Below, in pieces: positions 15,911-24,523 of a stretch of 64,000 nucleotides of DNA. Location: contig NZ_LCYG01000056.1 in the NCBI RefSeq assembly GCF_001017175.1, positions 1-64,000 on the forward strand, read 5' to 3'. The first letter of the stretch is position 1. Every line of letters begins with the position of its first letter. The stretch is from Microvirga vignae. GTDB lineage: Bacteria; Pseudomonadota; Alphaproteobacteria; Rhizobiales; Beijerinckiaceae. The notes below the pieces were generated by a model. The model was not told the origin of the DNA and ran no database searches. It was given only the letters and a program-made list of their open reading frames with translations. A program made the position numbers and the translations under genes.

Positions 15911-16486
15911 TCAGTCCCGGCCCTGCGGAGCAGGCTCCGGACGCTGCGGAAACGCCGTCAGCTGCTGCCAGACGCCCTGCCCGTCCGCGAGCCAGAACAT
16001 CACGGGACGCAGGTCATCGGCTCCGTTGGCACTGACATATCCCACTGCCTCGATCCTTTCGCCGACCCGCAACGGACGGTTCAAGCCCCACCGTTCCATC
16101 CAGCTCGGTCCCACAAGGACCAGATGCAGTTCGCTGTGCTCGCCTTCATAGGGGCGTGCGGATGCCATCGTCGCCCGACCGTCCCGCTCGTCCGCGCCTT
16201 GGGGCAGTTCCCTTGCGGCCCAGTTGGCCGGGAGGCCTGCCTTCTCGATCCGAAGGGTAACCTCACTGTGGGGATTGCCCCAGCGCACGTAGGTGACGGT
16301 GCCCGTCACGTAGAAAGCACGCCGCGTGTCGAAGGAACTCCACCCATGGTGGGCGACGACCGGAGCGGTCGGCAGGAAAGCCAGGAACGTCGCGGCGGCG
16401 AGCGCGACAGCAGCGTAAAGGGCCTTCCCGCGGCTCCGCGACATCCGACCATGGTCAGGATGAAGATTGCCACGTTCGTTGCGCAT
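15911..16486 (-). CDS. DUF6152 family secreted protein
   Basis: A 191-residue protein with a signal peptide (hydrophobic AAVALAAATFLAFLPTAP, then VVAHHGW). The mature part begins HHGWSSFDTRRAFYVTGTVT, then YVRWGNPHSEVTLRI, the DUF6152 signature. Its C-terminus contains VMFWLADGQGVWQQ. Function unknown; family members lie beside DUF6644 genes, as here. I chose the ATG at 16486 because GGAG lies seven bases upstream; an ATG at 16444 would give a shorter leader. A copy of the 49-base LysR element points at it (16596-16644). Confidence 0.75.
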   Translation of the reverse strand: MRNERGNLHPDHGRMSRSRGKALYAAVALAAATFLAFLPTAPVVAHHGWSSFDTRRAFYVTGTVTYVRWGNPHSEVTLRIEKAGLPANWAARELPQGADERDGRATMASARPYEGEHSELHLVLVGPSWMERWGLNRPLRVGERIEAVGYVSANGADDLRPVMFWLADGQGVWQQLTAFPQRPEPAPQGRD

Positions 16487-16595
16487 GCAGTCGCTCCAGG
16501 TTTCAGGCTTTCCGAGGCAAGGCCCACCGCGCCCCACCGTCTGCTTCGATGGAAGGCGCTGGCCCCGGCCACGAATGCTACTTCCGGGCACCGCG

Positions 16596-16644
16596 ATGAC
16601 TAGATGCTGAAATTCGGATGGGGCTATTAGCGTGACTTATGAAT
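16596..16644 (-). promoter_or_regulatory. 49-base LysR-type composite element, copy A
   Basis: Read on the minus strand: ATTCATAAG, six bases, TAATAGC, CCCATCCGA, nine bases, TCTAGTCAT. It contains the T-N11-A box TCAT-N11-ATAG. It lies 109 bases upstream of the DUF6152 start and is divergent from copy B. The last block matches the consensus TCTAATCGC at five of nine positions. Confidence 0.6.
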
Positions 16645-16711
16645 GCCTCGCATCCCGGTTGCCGACCCATGCGGTGCCCGACATGCTGGATGCCTTCTGA
16701 GCTTTCGGCGC

Positions 16712-16760
16712 ATTCATAAGCCGGAGCGATAAGTCCTATCGGGACTGAGAGGCTAATCGG
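16712..16760 (+). promoter_or_regulatory. 49-base LysR-type composite element, copy B
   Basis: ATTCATAAG, six bases, CGATAAG, TCCTATCGG, nine bases, GCTAATCGG. The end lies 85 bases before the ATG of the double-CMD gene at 16846. T-N11-A box: TCAT-N11-ATAA. Confidence 0.65.
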
Positions 16761-16845
16761 AGCCGAACGGGCACTTATCATTGGTGTCAGCGGAGCGCGG
16801 CACCTGACGCGCCCGACGGCTCGACCCGATCAAAAGGACACGGAC

Positions 16846-17634
16846 ATGAGACTGCTTGCAGCGACCCTGGCGTCGCTTTCGCTCCTTGGTGCGTCACTGG
16901 CCCATGCCAATCAGGCTCAGGGCACCACCGGGGAGAACCTCTCGCTGACCTCCGGCGACATTGGCCGGGTTTCGCCTGCACTCGAGAAGTACGCCAGCGG
17001 CACGATCCAGGAGGACCTGTGGAAGCGGCCCGGCCTGACACCGCGCGACCGCAGCATCGTCACCGTGGCCACGCTGATCGCTCGCAACCAGGCCGTCGAG
17101 CTGCCACGTCACATTGCCCTGGCGCTCGAGAACGGCGTCAAGCCAGCAGAAATCTCTGAAATCATCACCCATCTGGCCTTCTACTCGGGCTGGGCGAATG
17201 CCATGTCGGCGGTTGCCGTCACGAAGGAAGTCTTTGTCCAGCGCGGCATCGGCGCCGATCAGCTTCCCGCGGCCTCGCCGCAACTGCTCCCGCTCAACGA
17301 GACCGCCGAAGCCCAACGTGCCATGGGCGTCCAGCAGAACTTCGGTCAGGTCGCCCCAGGTGTCGTGCAGTACACGACCGATATCCTGTTCAAGGACCTG
17401 TGGCTGCGCCCGGACCTCGCCCCCCGGGACAGGAGCCTCGTCACGGTCAGTTCCCTGATCGCCTCCGGCCAAGTGGGCCAGATCCCGTATCACCTGAACA
17501 GGGCAATGGATAACGGACTGACGAAGGAGCAGGCCTCGGAGATCCTGACGCACCTCGCGTTCTATGCTGGCTGGCCGAACGTCTTCTCGGCGCTTCCAGT
17601 GGCCAAGAGCGTCTTCGAAGGCCGTCCCAGCTAG
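16846..17634 (+). CDS. secreted protein with two carboxymuconolactone decarboxylase-like domains
   Basis: A 262-residue protein with a Sec signal peptide (LLAATLASLSLLGASLAHA). Two homologous CMD domains follow: residues about 40-130 (DLWKRPGLTPRDRSIVTVAT ... ISEIITHLAFYSGWANAMSA) and 165-255 (DLWLRPDLAPRDRSLVTVSS ... ASEILTHLAFYAGWPNVFSA). No Cys-x-x-Cys pair is present, so AhpD-type peroxidase chemistry is unlikely. The His in LPRHIALALENG and YHLNRAMDNG is kept. Probably acts in the periplasm on a small cyclic or lactone substrate; this is inference. Controlled by the element at 16712-16760. Confidence 0.85.
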   Translation: MRLLAATLASLSLLGASLAHANQAQGTTGENLSLTSGDIGRVSPALEKYASGTIQEDLWKRPGLTPRDRSIVTVATLIARNQAVELPRHIALALENGVKPAEISEIITHLAFYSGWANAMSAVAVTKEVFVQRGIGADQLPAASPQLLPLNETAEAQRAMGVQQNFGQVAPGVVQYTTDILFKDLWLRPDLAPRDRSLVTVSSLIASGQVGQIPYHLNRAMDNGLTKEQASEILTHLAFYAGWPNVFSALPVAKSVFEGRPS

Positions 17635-17747
17635 TGGGCTATGCCCGCCGACGGGCGGAGTTGTGAATGATCCGGCCACTCTTTCGGTCGGATCTACTCC
17701 CCTCCCGATAATGCTCATGGAACGCAACAATGGAAAGGAGTGCCGAC

Positions 17748-18014
17748 ATGCCCCGCATTCGACACCGGGACAAGCCCGACTTCGCCGTCGACGTGATGGA
17801 CGGCGCCAGACCGATCGGTTCGCAGTTGGTCGTGGCGGTGGGACTTCTCACCGTTCTCTTGGTCGCGATGTCGGCCGTGGAAGCACCCATGCAGCCGCAG
17901 GATATTTACGCAGCCGGTGCGAAGGAGATGGAAAGTCCATCCGCGCTGGATCCCAAGCTGCTGTGTTCGATCGGCGACAAGGTCAGGGGCTGGATCGCCG
18001 TCACGGTGTCCTAG
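17748..18014 (+). CDS. hypothetical single-pass membrane protein, 88 residues
   Basis: ATG at 17748 is preceded by GGAAAGGAG. One transmembrane segment (around LVVAVGLLTVLLVAMSAVE) lies at residues 28-46 after a basic N-terminus. The C-terminal half is short and has a single Cys. No family recognised. Located 113 bases downstream of the CMD gene and ending just before a palindromic terminator shared with lysR. Confidence 0.5.
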   Translation: MPRIRHRDKPDFAVDVMDGARPIGSQLVVAVGLLTVLLVAMSAVEAPMQPQDIYAAGAKEMESPSALDPKLLCSIGDKVRGWIAVTVS

Positions 18015-18026
18015 CTGATCCACCAG

Positions 18027-18052
18027 GAGGCGATCCCGGCCGGGATCGCCTC
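18027..18052. terminator. perfect 26-base palindrome, bidirectional terminator
   Basis: GAGGCGATCCCGG followed by its exact reverse complement CCGGGATCGCCTC. It lies between the plus-strand small membrane protein gene (stop at 18014) and the minus-strand lysR gene, whose stop codon overlaps it (18051-18053). It fits a shared terminator for convergent genes. Confidence 0.7.
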
Positions 18053-18947
18053 ACCGTTCCCGGTGGCGGAGCGAGTCAACCAGTAGGGCAAAGGCCGGCG
18101 AAGCTTGGCGGCGGCTTGGATAATACAAGTGATATCCCGGCCAGATCGGGCACCAATCCTCCAGCACGCGGATGAGACGCCCCTGGGCCAGATAGGGGCG
18201 TGCCAAGTCCTCCGGCACATGTGCGAGACCGAACCCGGCCACCGCCGCATTCACGATCTGGTTGATGCCGTTGAAGACGAGCTGGCCGTCCACGCGCACC
18301 CTCAGTTCGTGATCATCCTTCTCGAACTCCCACGCATACAGCCCGCCATGGGTGGGCAGGCGCAGGTTGATGCAGGTGTGGTTGATCAGGTCCTCGGGTG
18401 TCTGGGGAACCGGATGCTTGTCGAAATAGGACCTCGCCCCGATCACGGCAAAGCGGATATCCGGTCCGATCCGCACAGAGATCATGTCCTTGGCGACCTG
18501 CTCTCCGAGGCGCACGCCGGCATCATAGGCTTGGGCGGCAATGTCCGTCAGCCCGTAATCATTGCTCAACTCGACCTTGATGTCCGGGTAATCGGGCAGG
18601 AACCTTTCCAGCTTCGGCCAAAGAAGGTGTTCGATCGCGTAGTCGGTGGCCGTGATCCGGATGGTCCCGGCGGGCTTTTCCCGGAATTCGCTCAGGGCCT
18701 CGATCTCAGCCTCGATCTCGTCCAGCCGCGGGCCGACGCTTTGGAGCAGGCGCGTCCCGGCCTCGGTCGGCGAGACGCTACGGGTGGTCCGGGTAAGAAG
18801 CCGCAGCCCAAGCCGCTCCTCAAGCTGGCGGATCGTCTGACTCAAGGCGGATTGCGAGACCCCGATCTGTGCCGCGGCCTTCGTGAAGCTACGCTCCCTC
18901 GCAACGGCAAGGAACGCGAGGAGATCGTTCAGGTTCTCACCCGGCAT
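18051..18947 (-). CDS. LysR-family regulator 1
   Basis: A 298-residue LysR regulator. The helix-turn-helix is at residues 5-62 (LLAFLAVARERSFTKAAAQI, then GVSQSALSQTIRQLEERLG). The effector domain starts near residue 90 (TIRITATDYAIEHLLWPKL) and belongs to the DmlR/YafC-like clade (YPDIKVELSNDYGLTDIAAQ, then AGVRLGEQVAKDMISVRIG). Closely similar to the regulator at 24762-25673. It is divergent from the MFS gene, and copy C of the 49-base element overlaps its start codon, so it probably represses itself and activates or represses the MFS gene. RBS GAGGG on the minus strand. Confidence 0.92.
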   Translation of the reverse strand: MPGENLNDLLAFLAVARERSFTKAAAQIGVSQSALSQTIRQLEERLGLRLLTRTTRSVSPTEAGTRLLQSVGPRLDEIEAEIEALSEFREKPAGTIRITATDYAIEHLLWPKLERFLPDYPDIKVELSNDYGLTDIAAQAYDAGVRLGEQVAKDMISVRIGPDIRFAVIGARSYFDKHPVPQTPEDLINHTCINLRLPTHGGLYAWEFEKDDHELRVRVDGQLVFNGINQIVNAAVAGFGLAHVPEDLARPYLAQGRLIRVLEDWCPIWPGYHLYYPSRRQASPAFALLVDSLRHRER

Positions 18948-18994
18948 TCATAAGTCCCTCTAATGAGCCCATGCGGATAATGTCGTCTAATCGC
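18946..18994 (+). promoter_or_regulatory. 49-base LysR-type composite element, copy C
   Basis: ATTCATAAG, six bases, TAATGAG, CCCATGCGG, nine bases, TCTAATCGC. Within it TCAT-N11-ATGA is an inverted LysR box. The element overlaps the start codon of lysR 1 and ends 49 bases before the MFS start at 19044. Matches the consensus closely. Confidence 0.75.
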
Positions 18995-19043
18995 ATGATG
19001 CGACACCTGCTAGCTTTCCGTCATCACTTCTTGATGAGGCCGT

Positions 19044-20228
19044 ATGTCCGTCAGCTCTCCCCGTTCGCCGGTGGCGCCGCTCGTGCCGATCATGGCGGTG
19101 GTGCTGATCGCGTTCCTGATCATCGGCCTCGCCCTGCCGGTGCTTCCCCTGCACGTGAACCAAGGCCTTGGCCTGGGCACCTTCATGGTCGGCCTCATCA
19201 CCGGAAGCCAGTTCGCGGCCGCTCTCATCTCGCGACTGTGGTCGGGCCATTATTCCGACAGCCGTGGTGCCAAGCACGCGGTCGCCGTCGGCCTGCTGAT
19301 GGCTGCTGGAGCGGGGCTGCTTTATCTCGTGTCGCTTGCCTTCGTCGGCACTCCTGCGGCATCGGCCACGATCCTGCTGCTGGGTCGAGCGCTGCTCGGA
19401 GCCGCGGAAAGCTTCATCATCACGGGGGCGCTGAGTTGGGGACTGGCGCTTGTCGATATCCGTTCGGCAGGCAGGGTCATGGCCTGGGTCGGAACGTCAA
19501 TGTACGCCGCCTTCGCACTGGGTGCCCCGCTGGGCTCCTTCCTCTACGCGAGCTACGGCTTCCCGGCGATTGCTCTGGCTACCACCCTGATGCCCCTCGC
19601 GACCCTTCTGCTGGTTGCACCACTGAGGCCGATCACGCCGCAGCATCGCGGCAATCCTGCCTTCACGAAGGTGATCGGCGCGGTCTGGGTGCCCGGGCTC
19701 GGCTTGGCGTTCAGCAGCATCGGATTCGGCGCGATCACCGCATTCATCTCGCTGCTCTTCGTCAACCGCGGCTGGAGTCCGGCGTGGCTTGCCTTCACCG
19801 CCTTTGCATCGTCCTTCATGGTGGTGCGCATTTTCTTTGGCCACCTGCCGGACAGGTTCGGCGGCGCCAGGGTGGCCCTGGTCAGCGTGCTGATCGAGGC
19901 TGCCGGACAGGCGCTCATCTGGCTCGCCCCTGGAGCACCCGTCGCCTTGGGAGGGGCTGTCCTCACCGGCGTCGGCTACTCACTGGTCTACCCTGGTCTC
20001 GGCATCGAGGCCGTGCACGGCACGCCGCCGGATAGCCGCGGCCTCGCCATGGGGGCCTACACCGCATTCCTGGACTTGGCACTCGGCATCACCAGCCCGC
20101 TCCTGGGGTTGGTCGCGAGCTGCGCAGACGTCGGCACGGTGTTCCTGATCAGCGCGATGGTGGTGCTCGGGGCAGCCGTCATTGCGGCGCGGCTCGTGAA
20201 GTCCCAGCCCATTCATAACCACGGCTAA
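19044..20228 (+). CDS. MFS transporter (arabinose-efflux-like)
   Basis: A 394-residue major facilitator with 12 predicted helices. Features: PIMAVVLIAFLIIGLALPVL in helix 1, FAAALISRLWSGHYSDSRG (motif A region, with SGHYSDSRGAK), LLGRALLGAAESFIITGALS (helix 4-5), and FFGHLPDRFGGARV as the second motif A. This layout is the YfcJ/YhhS-like efflux group. Substrate unknown; beside a LysR regulator it is probably an exporter of the inducing compound. Divergent from lysR 1; copy D of the 49-base element overlaps its 3' end. Confidence 0.88.
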   Translation: MSVSSPRSPVAPLVPIMAVVLIAFLIIGLALPVLPLHVNQGLGLGTFMVGLITGSQFAAALISRLWSGHYSDSRGAKHAVAVGLLMAAGAGLLYLVSLAFVGTPAASATILLLGRALLGAAESFIITGALSWGLALVDIRSAGRVMAWVGTSMYAAFALGAPLGSFLYASYGFPAIALATTLMPLATLLLVAPLRPITPQHRGNPAFTKVIGAVWVPGLGLAFSSIGFGAITAFISLLFVNRGWSPAWLAFTAFASSFMVVRIFFGHLPDRFGGARVALVSVLIEAAGQALIWLAPGAPVALGGAVLTGVGYSLVYPGLGIEAVHGTPPDSRGLAMGAYTAFLDLALGITSPLLGLVASCADVGTVFLISAMVVLGAAVIAARLVKSQPIHNHG

Positions 20229-20259
20229 TAGGTGCATGCTGATTTGGATCCCTAATCGC
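20211..20259 (+). promoter_or_regulatory. 49-base LysR-type composite element, copy D
   Basis: ATTCATAAC, six bases, TAATAGG, TGCATGCTG, nine bases, CCTAATCGC. It starts inside the last codons of the MFS gene and ends 71 bases before the cupin start at 20331. The overlap with coding sequence makes conservation of the spaced blocks more striking. Confidence 0.7.
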
Positions 20260-20330
20260 GTAGGCCTCCAGCCCCTAGTTCCGTAATCGACAGCAGATCC
20301 GTTCTGCGCACAGTCACAAGGATTGAAACC

Positions 20331-20726
20331 ATGGACATCAAGAGAGTCGGCTCTCAGCCATCCGGCAAAGGGCCCGCCGATTGGTTCACCGGCACCGTTC
20401 GCATCGATCCCCTCTTTCAGGCCAGCGATCCGGCACGGGTCGGCGGCGCCAGTGTGACGTTCGAACCGGGTGCCCGCACAGCATGGCACACCCATCCCCT
20501 CGGCCAGACCCTCATCGTGACGGCAGGTCTCGGCTGGGTTCAGCGCGAGGGCGGTCCGATCGAGGAGATCCGTCCCGGCGACGTGGTCTGGTTCCCGCCG
20601 GGCGAGAAGCACTGGCACGGCGCGTCGCCGACTACGGCCATGACCCACATCGCCATCCAGGAATCGCTCGAAGGCAAAGCCGTCGATTGGATGGAGAAGG
20701 TCAGCGAAGAGCAGTACCAGCGGTGA
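20331..20726 (+). CDS. cupin-domain protein
   Basis: A 131-residue single cupin with the metal-binding motifs [20 protein letters not shown] (His-x-His and Glu position taken by Gln) and [17 protein letters not shown] (His). It ends with [10 protein letters not shown], typical of the quercetinase-like cupins found beside CMD and alpha/beta-hydrolase genes. No signal peptide, so cytoplasmic. Close paralogue of the broken, secreted cupin just downstream. Regulated by copy D of the element. Confidence 0.88.
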   Translation: MDIKRVGSQPSGKGPADWFTGTVRIDPLFQASDPARVGGASVTFEPGARTAWHTHPLGQTLIVTAGLGWVQREGGPIEEIRPGDVVWFPPGEKHWHGASPTTAMTHIAIQESLEGKAVDWMEKVSEEQYQR

Positions 20727-20746
20727 CCCTCATGCTGGTCATCTCA

Positions 20747-20772
20747 CCCACGGCGGCACTGACTGCCGTGGG
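20747..20772 (+). terminator. hairpin between the two cupin genes
   Basis: CCCACGGC (20747-20754), ten-base loop, GCCGTGGG (20765-20772). Perfect eight-base stem, no U-run. Possible terminator or processing signal 21 bases after the first cupin gene. Confidence 0.4.
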
Positions 20773-20810
20773 CACCCAACCCGCAACCTGAGACATGAGA
20801 CGGGACAGAC

Positions 20811-21276
20811 ATGAGGAACCTTCTCGGCACCGCCGTTTCGCTCGCGCTTCTTGCCGTGACCCCGGCCCTTGCGGAGAGCACCGTCATCTCCCCGAACGGC
20901 TCGCGCCCCTCGGCCAAGGGGCCTGCGCCGACCTTCACAGGGTCCGTGACCGTCGACCCTCTGTACGCGCCCAACGCGAACACGACCTCGTCGGGTGGTC
21001 TCGTCACGTTCGAGCCGGGTGCGCGCTCCGCTTGGCATACCCATCCGGCAGGCCAGATCCTGATCGTCACATCCGGGACCGGCTTGGGTTCAGGAGGAAG
21101 GTGGCCAGAAGCGCGAGATCAAGCCAAGCGACGTGATCTGGACACCGCCCGGCGTCAAGCACTGGCACGGAGCCACCGCAACCACCGGAGTGGGTCACAT
21201 CGCCATCACGAACATGGTCGACGGCAAGAACGTCGACTGGCTTGAGCACGTCACCGACGAGCAATATCGGAACTGA
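20811..21276 (+). pseudogene. secreted cupin gene with a one-base frameshift
   Basis: The frame opens with a signal peptide (LLGTAVSLALLAVTPALA) and a cupin core ([20 protein letters not shown]). At 21081-21090 the sequence reads GGCTTGGGTT where the upstream paralogue has GGCTGGGTT. Removing one T restores the conserved tail [20 protein letters not shown], then [11 protein letters not shown] and [11 protein letters not shown], ending at TGA 21274-21276, 154 residues in all. As written the protein is scrambled after the first cupin motif and would run to 21245. It is either a recent loss or a sequencing error. Confidence 0.8.
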
Positions 21277-21408
21277 TCAGTAAGGAAGGTGTCCATCCGG
21301 ATCCCGACACCTGAGACGGTCTCCGAAAGCAAGGCGCCATCCTCGAGAAGGCAGCCAACTGAGGCACGCTCAATTGGCTGCCTGGATAACGGAAGAGAGA
21401 AGAACCGC

Positions 21409-22128
21409 ATGCGTCCCACGATCATCTGCCACATGGTCAGCTCAATCGATGGGCGTTTGCTCGTCGATCGTTGGACGCCCCCGGCAGCGGGGATCGACAG
21501 CGACATCGTACATCGATACTACGATCAGGTCGCGGCAAGGTTCGATGCCGACGGATGGATCGTCGGTCGGAAGACAATGGAGGACTACGCCGGAGGCACT
21601 GCACGGACGCCTCGATCGTGTCCGGACAACCTTCGCGCGCCGCATGTCGCCGATCGCAAGGGGCGCAACGTTGCGGTTGCCATCGACCCACATGGACGGC
21701 TGCACTACGGAAGCGACAATGCAGGCAGCGACCATATCGTGACCGTCATTGGAGAGCAGGTGACGGACGAGTATTTGGCCGAGTTGCATGAGGACGGCGT
21801 ATCCTACCTGTTCGCGGGTCCGGACGGACATGATCTGCACCGTGCGATGGACATCCTCGGCGGGACCTTCGGCATCAAGACCCTTCTCTTGGAAGGCGGT
21901 GGGACGATCAACGGCGCGTTCCTGAAGGTGGGGTTGATCGACGAGATCAGCCTTCTCGTCTATCCAGGCATCGATGGACTGGCCGGGGTGCCCAGCATCT
22001 TCGGGTATGCAGGTGAGCCCGATGAGAAGCCCGCGGCCGGTCAATCGCTCCGGCTTCTCACCACGGAAACTCTGGAAGGCGGCATGGTGTGGCTCCACTA
22101 CCGTGTGGAGGAAAGTCCGTCGTCCTAG
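21409..22128 (+). CDS. RibD C-terminal / dihydrofolate-reductase-like protein
   Basis: A 239-residue protein with the RibD_C fold. Landmarks: MRPTIICHMVSSIDGRLLVD (substrate/NADPH strand 1), RFDADGWIVGRKTMEDYAGG, then LLLEGGGTINGAFLKVGLID near residue 165, which is the NADPH-binding Glu-Gly-Gly-x-x block, and EISLLVYPGIDGLAGVPSIF. Expected to be an NADPH-dependent reductase of a pterin- or aldehyde-like substrate. Start at 21409, with GGAAGAGAGAAG upstream, is preferred over 21289. It follows the frameshifted cupin by 132 bases in the same direction. Confidence 0.85.
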   Translation: MRPTIICHMVSSIDGRLLVDRWTPPAAGIDSDIVHRYYDQVAARFDADGWIVGRKTMEDYAGGTARTPRSCPDNLRAPHVADRKGRNVAVAIDPHGRLHYGSDNAGSDHIVTVIGEQVTDEYLAELHEDGVSYLFAGPDGHDLHRAMDILGGTFGIKTLLLEGGGTINGAFLKVGLIDEISLLVYPGIDGLAGVPSIFGYAGEPDEKPAAGQSLRLLTTETLEGGMVWLHYRVEESPSS

Positions 22129-22470
22129 CCGGCTGAGAGCCTTGCGCTGATGTCCCTCGCGCCGAAACCGATACGGCCTGATCGAGGAAGCGTGCCAATG
22201 GCCTGGCTTCTCACTTCACCGGCCCGGCAACAACGATCGATCTCCATCCGGCGTCCATTCGACATAGGCCACAGCGGTAAATCCGACGCCGCGGTCTCTA
22301 CGCTCGGCGCTGCCATCGTCGTCAATACCGATCAGATGACCTGACGCCTTTTGCCGGCGAGCGCAATCGGCACGACTGATGAGCCCTTCTCATAAGTACA
22401 AGCGAAGGAAGGAGCCTAATCCAATCGCCTCGTCTGGACTACGTTTTCAAGCGTCAAAGGAGATCCAGAC
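22129..22470. other. intergenic stretch upstream of the hydrolase gene
   Basis: No gene recognised in 342 bases. It holds a half-match to the 49-base element (CATAAG at 22391, CCAATCGC at 22421, with the wrong spacing) and presumably the hydrolase promoter. A short minus-strand frame around 22200-22340 has no recognisable family. Confidence 0.4.
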
Positions 22471-23589
22471 ATGAACAAGCAGATTGGAACCGAAACCTCA
22501 ACGGACCGGGAGCCCGGCCTCGACATCGGTCGGCGCGACCTCCTGAAGATGGCCGGCGTGGGTGTCGCGGCACTCGGCATCGCGGCGGCCGCCAACGTCC
22601 CATCTGCAAGGGCTCAAGACATGTCGAACGGTGCTAACAACTTCTATACCAGCGACAGAGTGACCGTGCAGAAGGTCACCTTCAGGAACCAGTATCAGAT
22701 GGACGTCGCGGGGAACCTCTTCACTCCCAACGACCTCAACCGGAATGCGAGACATCCGGCGATCATCGTCGGGCATCCGATGGGTGCGGTGAAGGAGCAG
22801 AGCGCGAACCTGTATGCCACGAAGATGGCCGAGCAGGGATTCGTCACTGTGTCCATCGATCTGCCTTTCTGGGGCGAGAGTGATGGCGAGCCCCGCAACC
22901 TCGTCTCGCCGGACATCTATGCCGAGGCTTTCAGTGCCACGGTCGACTTCCTGGGAACCCAGCCGTTCGTCGACAGGAACCGGATCGGAGCGATCGGGAT
23001 CTGCGGCAGCGGGAGCTTCGTCATCAGTGCGGCCAAGATCGATCCGCGCATGAAGGCCATTGCGACCGTCAGCATGTACGACATGGGTGCCGCCAACCGC
23101 AACGCGCTCAGACGCTCGCAGACCGTCGAGCAGCGGAAGAAGATTATCGAGGCCGCGGCCGAGCAGCGCTATGTGGAGTACACGGGCGGCCAGACTCGGT
23201 ACACGAGCGGGACGGTCCATGAGATCACCCCAAGTTCCAACGCCATTGAGCGTGAGTTCTACGACTTCTACCGCACTCCCAGGGGTGAGTTCACTTCCAA
23301 GGGTCAGTCGCCGCAGCTCACCACGCATCCGACCCTGACCAGCAACGTCAAGTTCATGAACTTCTACCCGTTCAATGACATTGAGACGATCTCTCCCCGT
23401 CCCATGCTCTTCATCACGGGTGACCAGGCTCACTCCCGCGAGTTCAGCGAGGATGCCTACAAGCTCGCGGCCGAGCCGAAGGAACTCCATATCGTGCCAG
23501 GCGCCGGGCATGTCGACCTGTACGACCGCGTCAACCTGATCCCGTGGGACAAGCTCGAAGCCTTCTTCGATCGGCATCTCACGGCCTGA
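22471..23589 (+). CDS. Tat-exported alpha/beta hydrolase (YcjY-like)
   Basis: A 372-residue protein. The N-terminus has a twin-arginine leader (GRRDLLKMAGVGVAALGIAA, cleaved near ARAQD). The hydrolase core shows HPAIIVGHPMGAVKEQSANL (oxyanion region), IGAIGICGSGSFVIS (nucleophile Ser in C-G-S-G), FITGDQAHSREF (acid Asp region) and GAGHVDLYDR (catalytic His). The family resembles DLH-like YcjY proteins. Substrate unknown; export suggests action on an external toxic ester or lactone. GGAG lies about nine bases before the ATG. Part of the LysR-controlled region though only a half element precedes it. Confidence 0.88.
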   Translation: MNKQIGTETSTDREPGLDIGRRDLLKMAGVGVAALGIAAAANVPSARAQDMSNGANNFYTSDRVTVQKVTFRNQYQMDVAGNLFTPNDLNRNARHPAIIVGHPMGAVKEQSANLYATKMAEQGFVTVSIDLPFWGESDGEPRNLVSPDIYAEAFSATVDFLGTQPFVDRNRIGAIGICGSGSFVISAAKIDPRMKAIATVSMYDMGAANRNALRRSQTVEQRKKIIEAAAEQRYVEYTGGQTRYTSGTVHEITPSSNAIEREFYDFYRTPRGEFTSKGQSPQLTTHPTLTSNVKFMNFYPFNDIETISPRPMLFITGDQAHSREFSEDAYKLAAEPKELHIVPGAGHVDLYDRVNLIPWDKLEAFFDRHLTA

Positions 23590-23636
23590 GCGAGGCTGGC
23601 AGCATCATCCTGCTGACGATCGAACCGAATGCTCGC

Positions 23637-23672
23637 ATGGAGAGCCTCTTCCGAACGGGAGGGGCTCTCCAT
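23637..23672. terminator. ten-base-stem hairpin after the hydrolase gene
   Basis: ATGGAGAGCC (23637-23646) and GGCTCTCCAT (23663-23672) pair perfectly around a 16-base loop that can pair further. No U-run. It lies 48 bases beyond the hydrolase stop and before the convergent cyclophilin-like gene, so it may terminate both. Confidence 0.45.
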
Positions 23673-23829
23673 CGTCTGTCCCACACGTTGCGGGAGGCGC
23701 TCATTGCAATCGGTACCCGGCATCGGCGGCCTCACCTTGGACACGAACCGCGAACCTCTCCATGCCCCAGCCGCCGCGCGGTCGTCGCACAGCCCGCGAA
23801 CCGGACGGGCCTTCCCGTCACGTGTTGCT

Positions 23830-24297
23830 TCACAGGCGTTTGATGCGCAGGGGAAACTTGCCGCGCGTGAGGAGCGGCTCGAAGCTGTGATCGAGCCGGC
23901 CGAGGCGGATCAACCCGCGTGAATAGCTGTAGCCGGCGTAGAAGAAGGCGAGATTCCCCCATGGGGCATAATAGCAAAGATCGCCCGCGGCCTCATTCCT
24001 GAAGGGGCCACTTTCTTCCTCGGTCAGTTTCCGTGGCAGGTATGCGATCTTCTCATTGGTGGAGTAGTCTTCGATCGTCAGTTCCAGCGGCAGCATCGAG
24101 ACGAGGTCCCTCGCCGAAGGATTGTCGTAAAGTGCGGCCGTAAAGACGTGGCTGCTGAAAGCGATCTCTATTCTCATGCTCTTTGTGTCCGGTTTTCGGC
24201 TTGACTGCGCTTGAGCCAGGGTCGAACGCGGCAACGCAGCGCCCGACAGTGCCGTTCCGAGCAGGCCCCTGCGTGTGAGGAAGGTGTCTGACTTCAT
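23830..24297 (-). CDS. exported cyclophilin-like fold protein
   Basis: A 155-residue protein with a Tat-like leader (FLTRRGLLGTALSGAALPRS). The mature part MRIEIAFSSHVFTAALYDNP, then SARDLVSMLPLELTIEDYST, EKIAYLPRKL, GDLCYYAPWGNLAFFYAGY and GLIRLGRLD is the bacterial cyclophilin_like family signature. No peptidyl-prolyl isomerase activity is established for this family; it recurs in loci with LysR, MFS and reductase genes. Start at 24297 has AAGAGG eight bases upstream. Preceded by element copies F and H on the same strand. Confidence 0.85.
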   Translation of the reverse strand: MKSDTFLTRRGLLGTALSGAALPRSTLAQAQSSRKPDTKSMRIEIAFSSHVFTAALYDNPSARDLVSMLPLELTIEDYSTNEKIAYLPRKLTEEESGPFRNEAAGDLCYYAPWGNLAFFYAGYSYSRGLIRLGRLDHSFEPLLTRGKFPLRIKRL

Positions 24298-24474
24298 TTG
24301 CGGTGCCTCTTGGTTTCTTATCGTGATCATCGGCTCCGCGTGGTGCCGACCTCCAGCCGAATCCTTCATTCCAGCGAGCAAATCGTTCGGCGGCGGGAGG
24401 TGCCTCGACCGCTGCCGCCGATCGAGTCATCGGCACCTGAAACGACACCATCAGCTTATCGCCACAAGCGCATC

Positions 24475-24523
24475 CCTATTAGATGAGCGCCATCGCATGC
24501 TGACATGAGCCGGATTCATAAAT
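24475..24523 (-). promoter_or_regulatory. 49-base LysR-type composite element, copy F
   Basis: Minus strand: ATTTATGAA, six bases, TCATGTC, AGCATGCGA, nine bases, TCTAATAGG. CATGCG and CTAAT fall at exactly the consensus positions. It ends 178 bases before the cyclophilin-like start at 24297. Confidence 0.6.

Noticed and set aside
22387..22435. possible eighth copy of the 49-base element upstream of the hydrolase
   Set aside because: CATAAG and CCAATCGC are present but 30 bases apart instead of 38, and the middle block is absent. Treated as a half-site at most.
22498..23577. 359-codon minus-strand frame opposite the alpha/beta hydrolase
   Set aside because: Exactly antisense to a gene with clear catalytic motifs and a Tat signal; no domain of its own.
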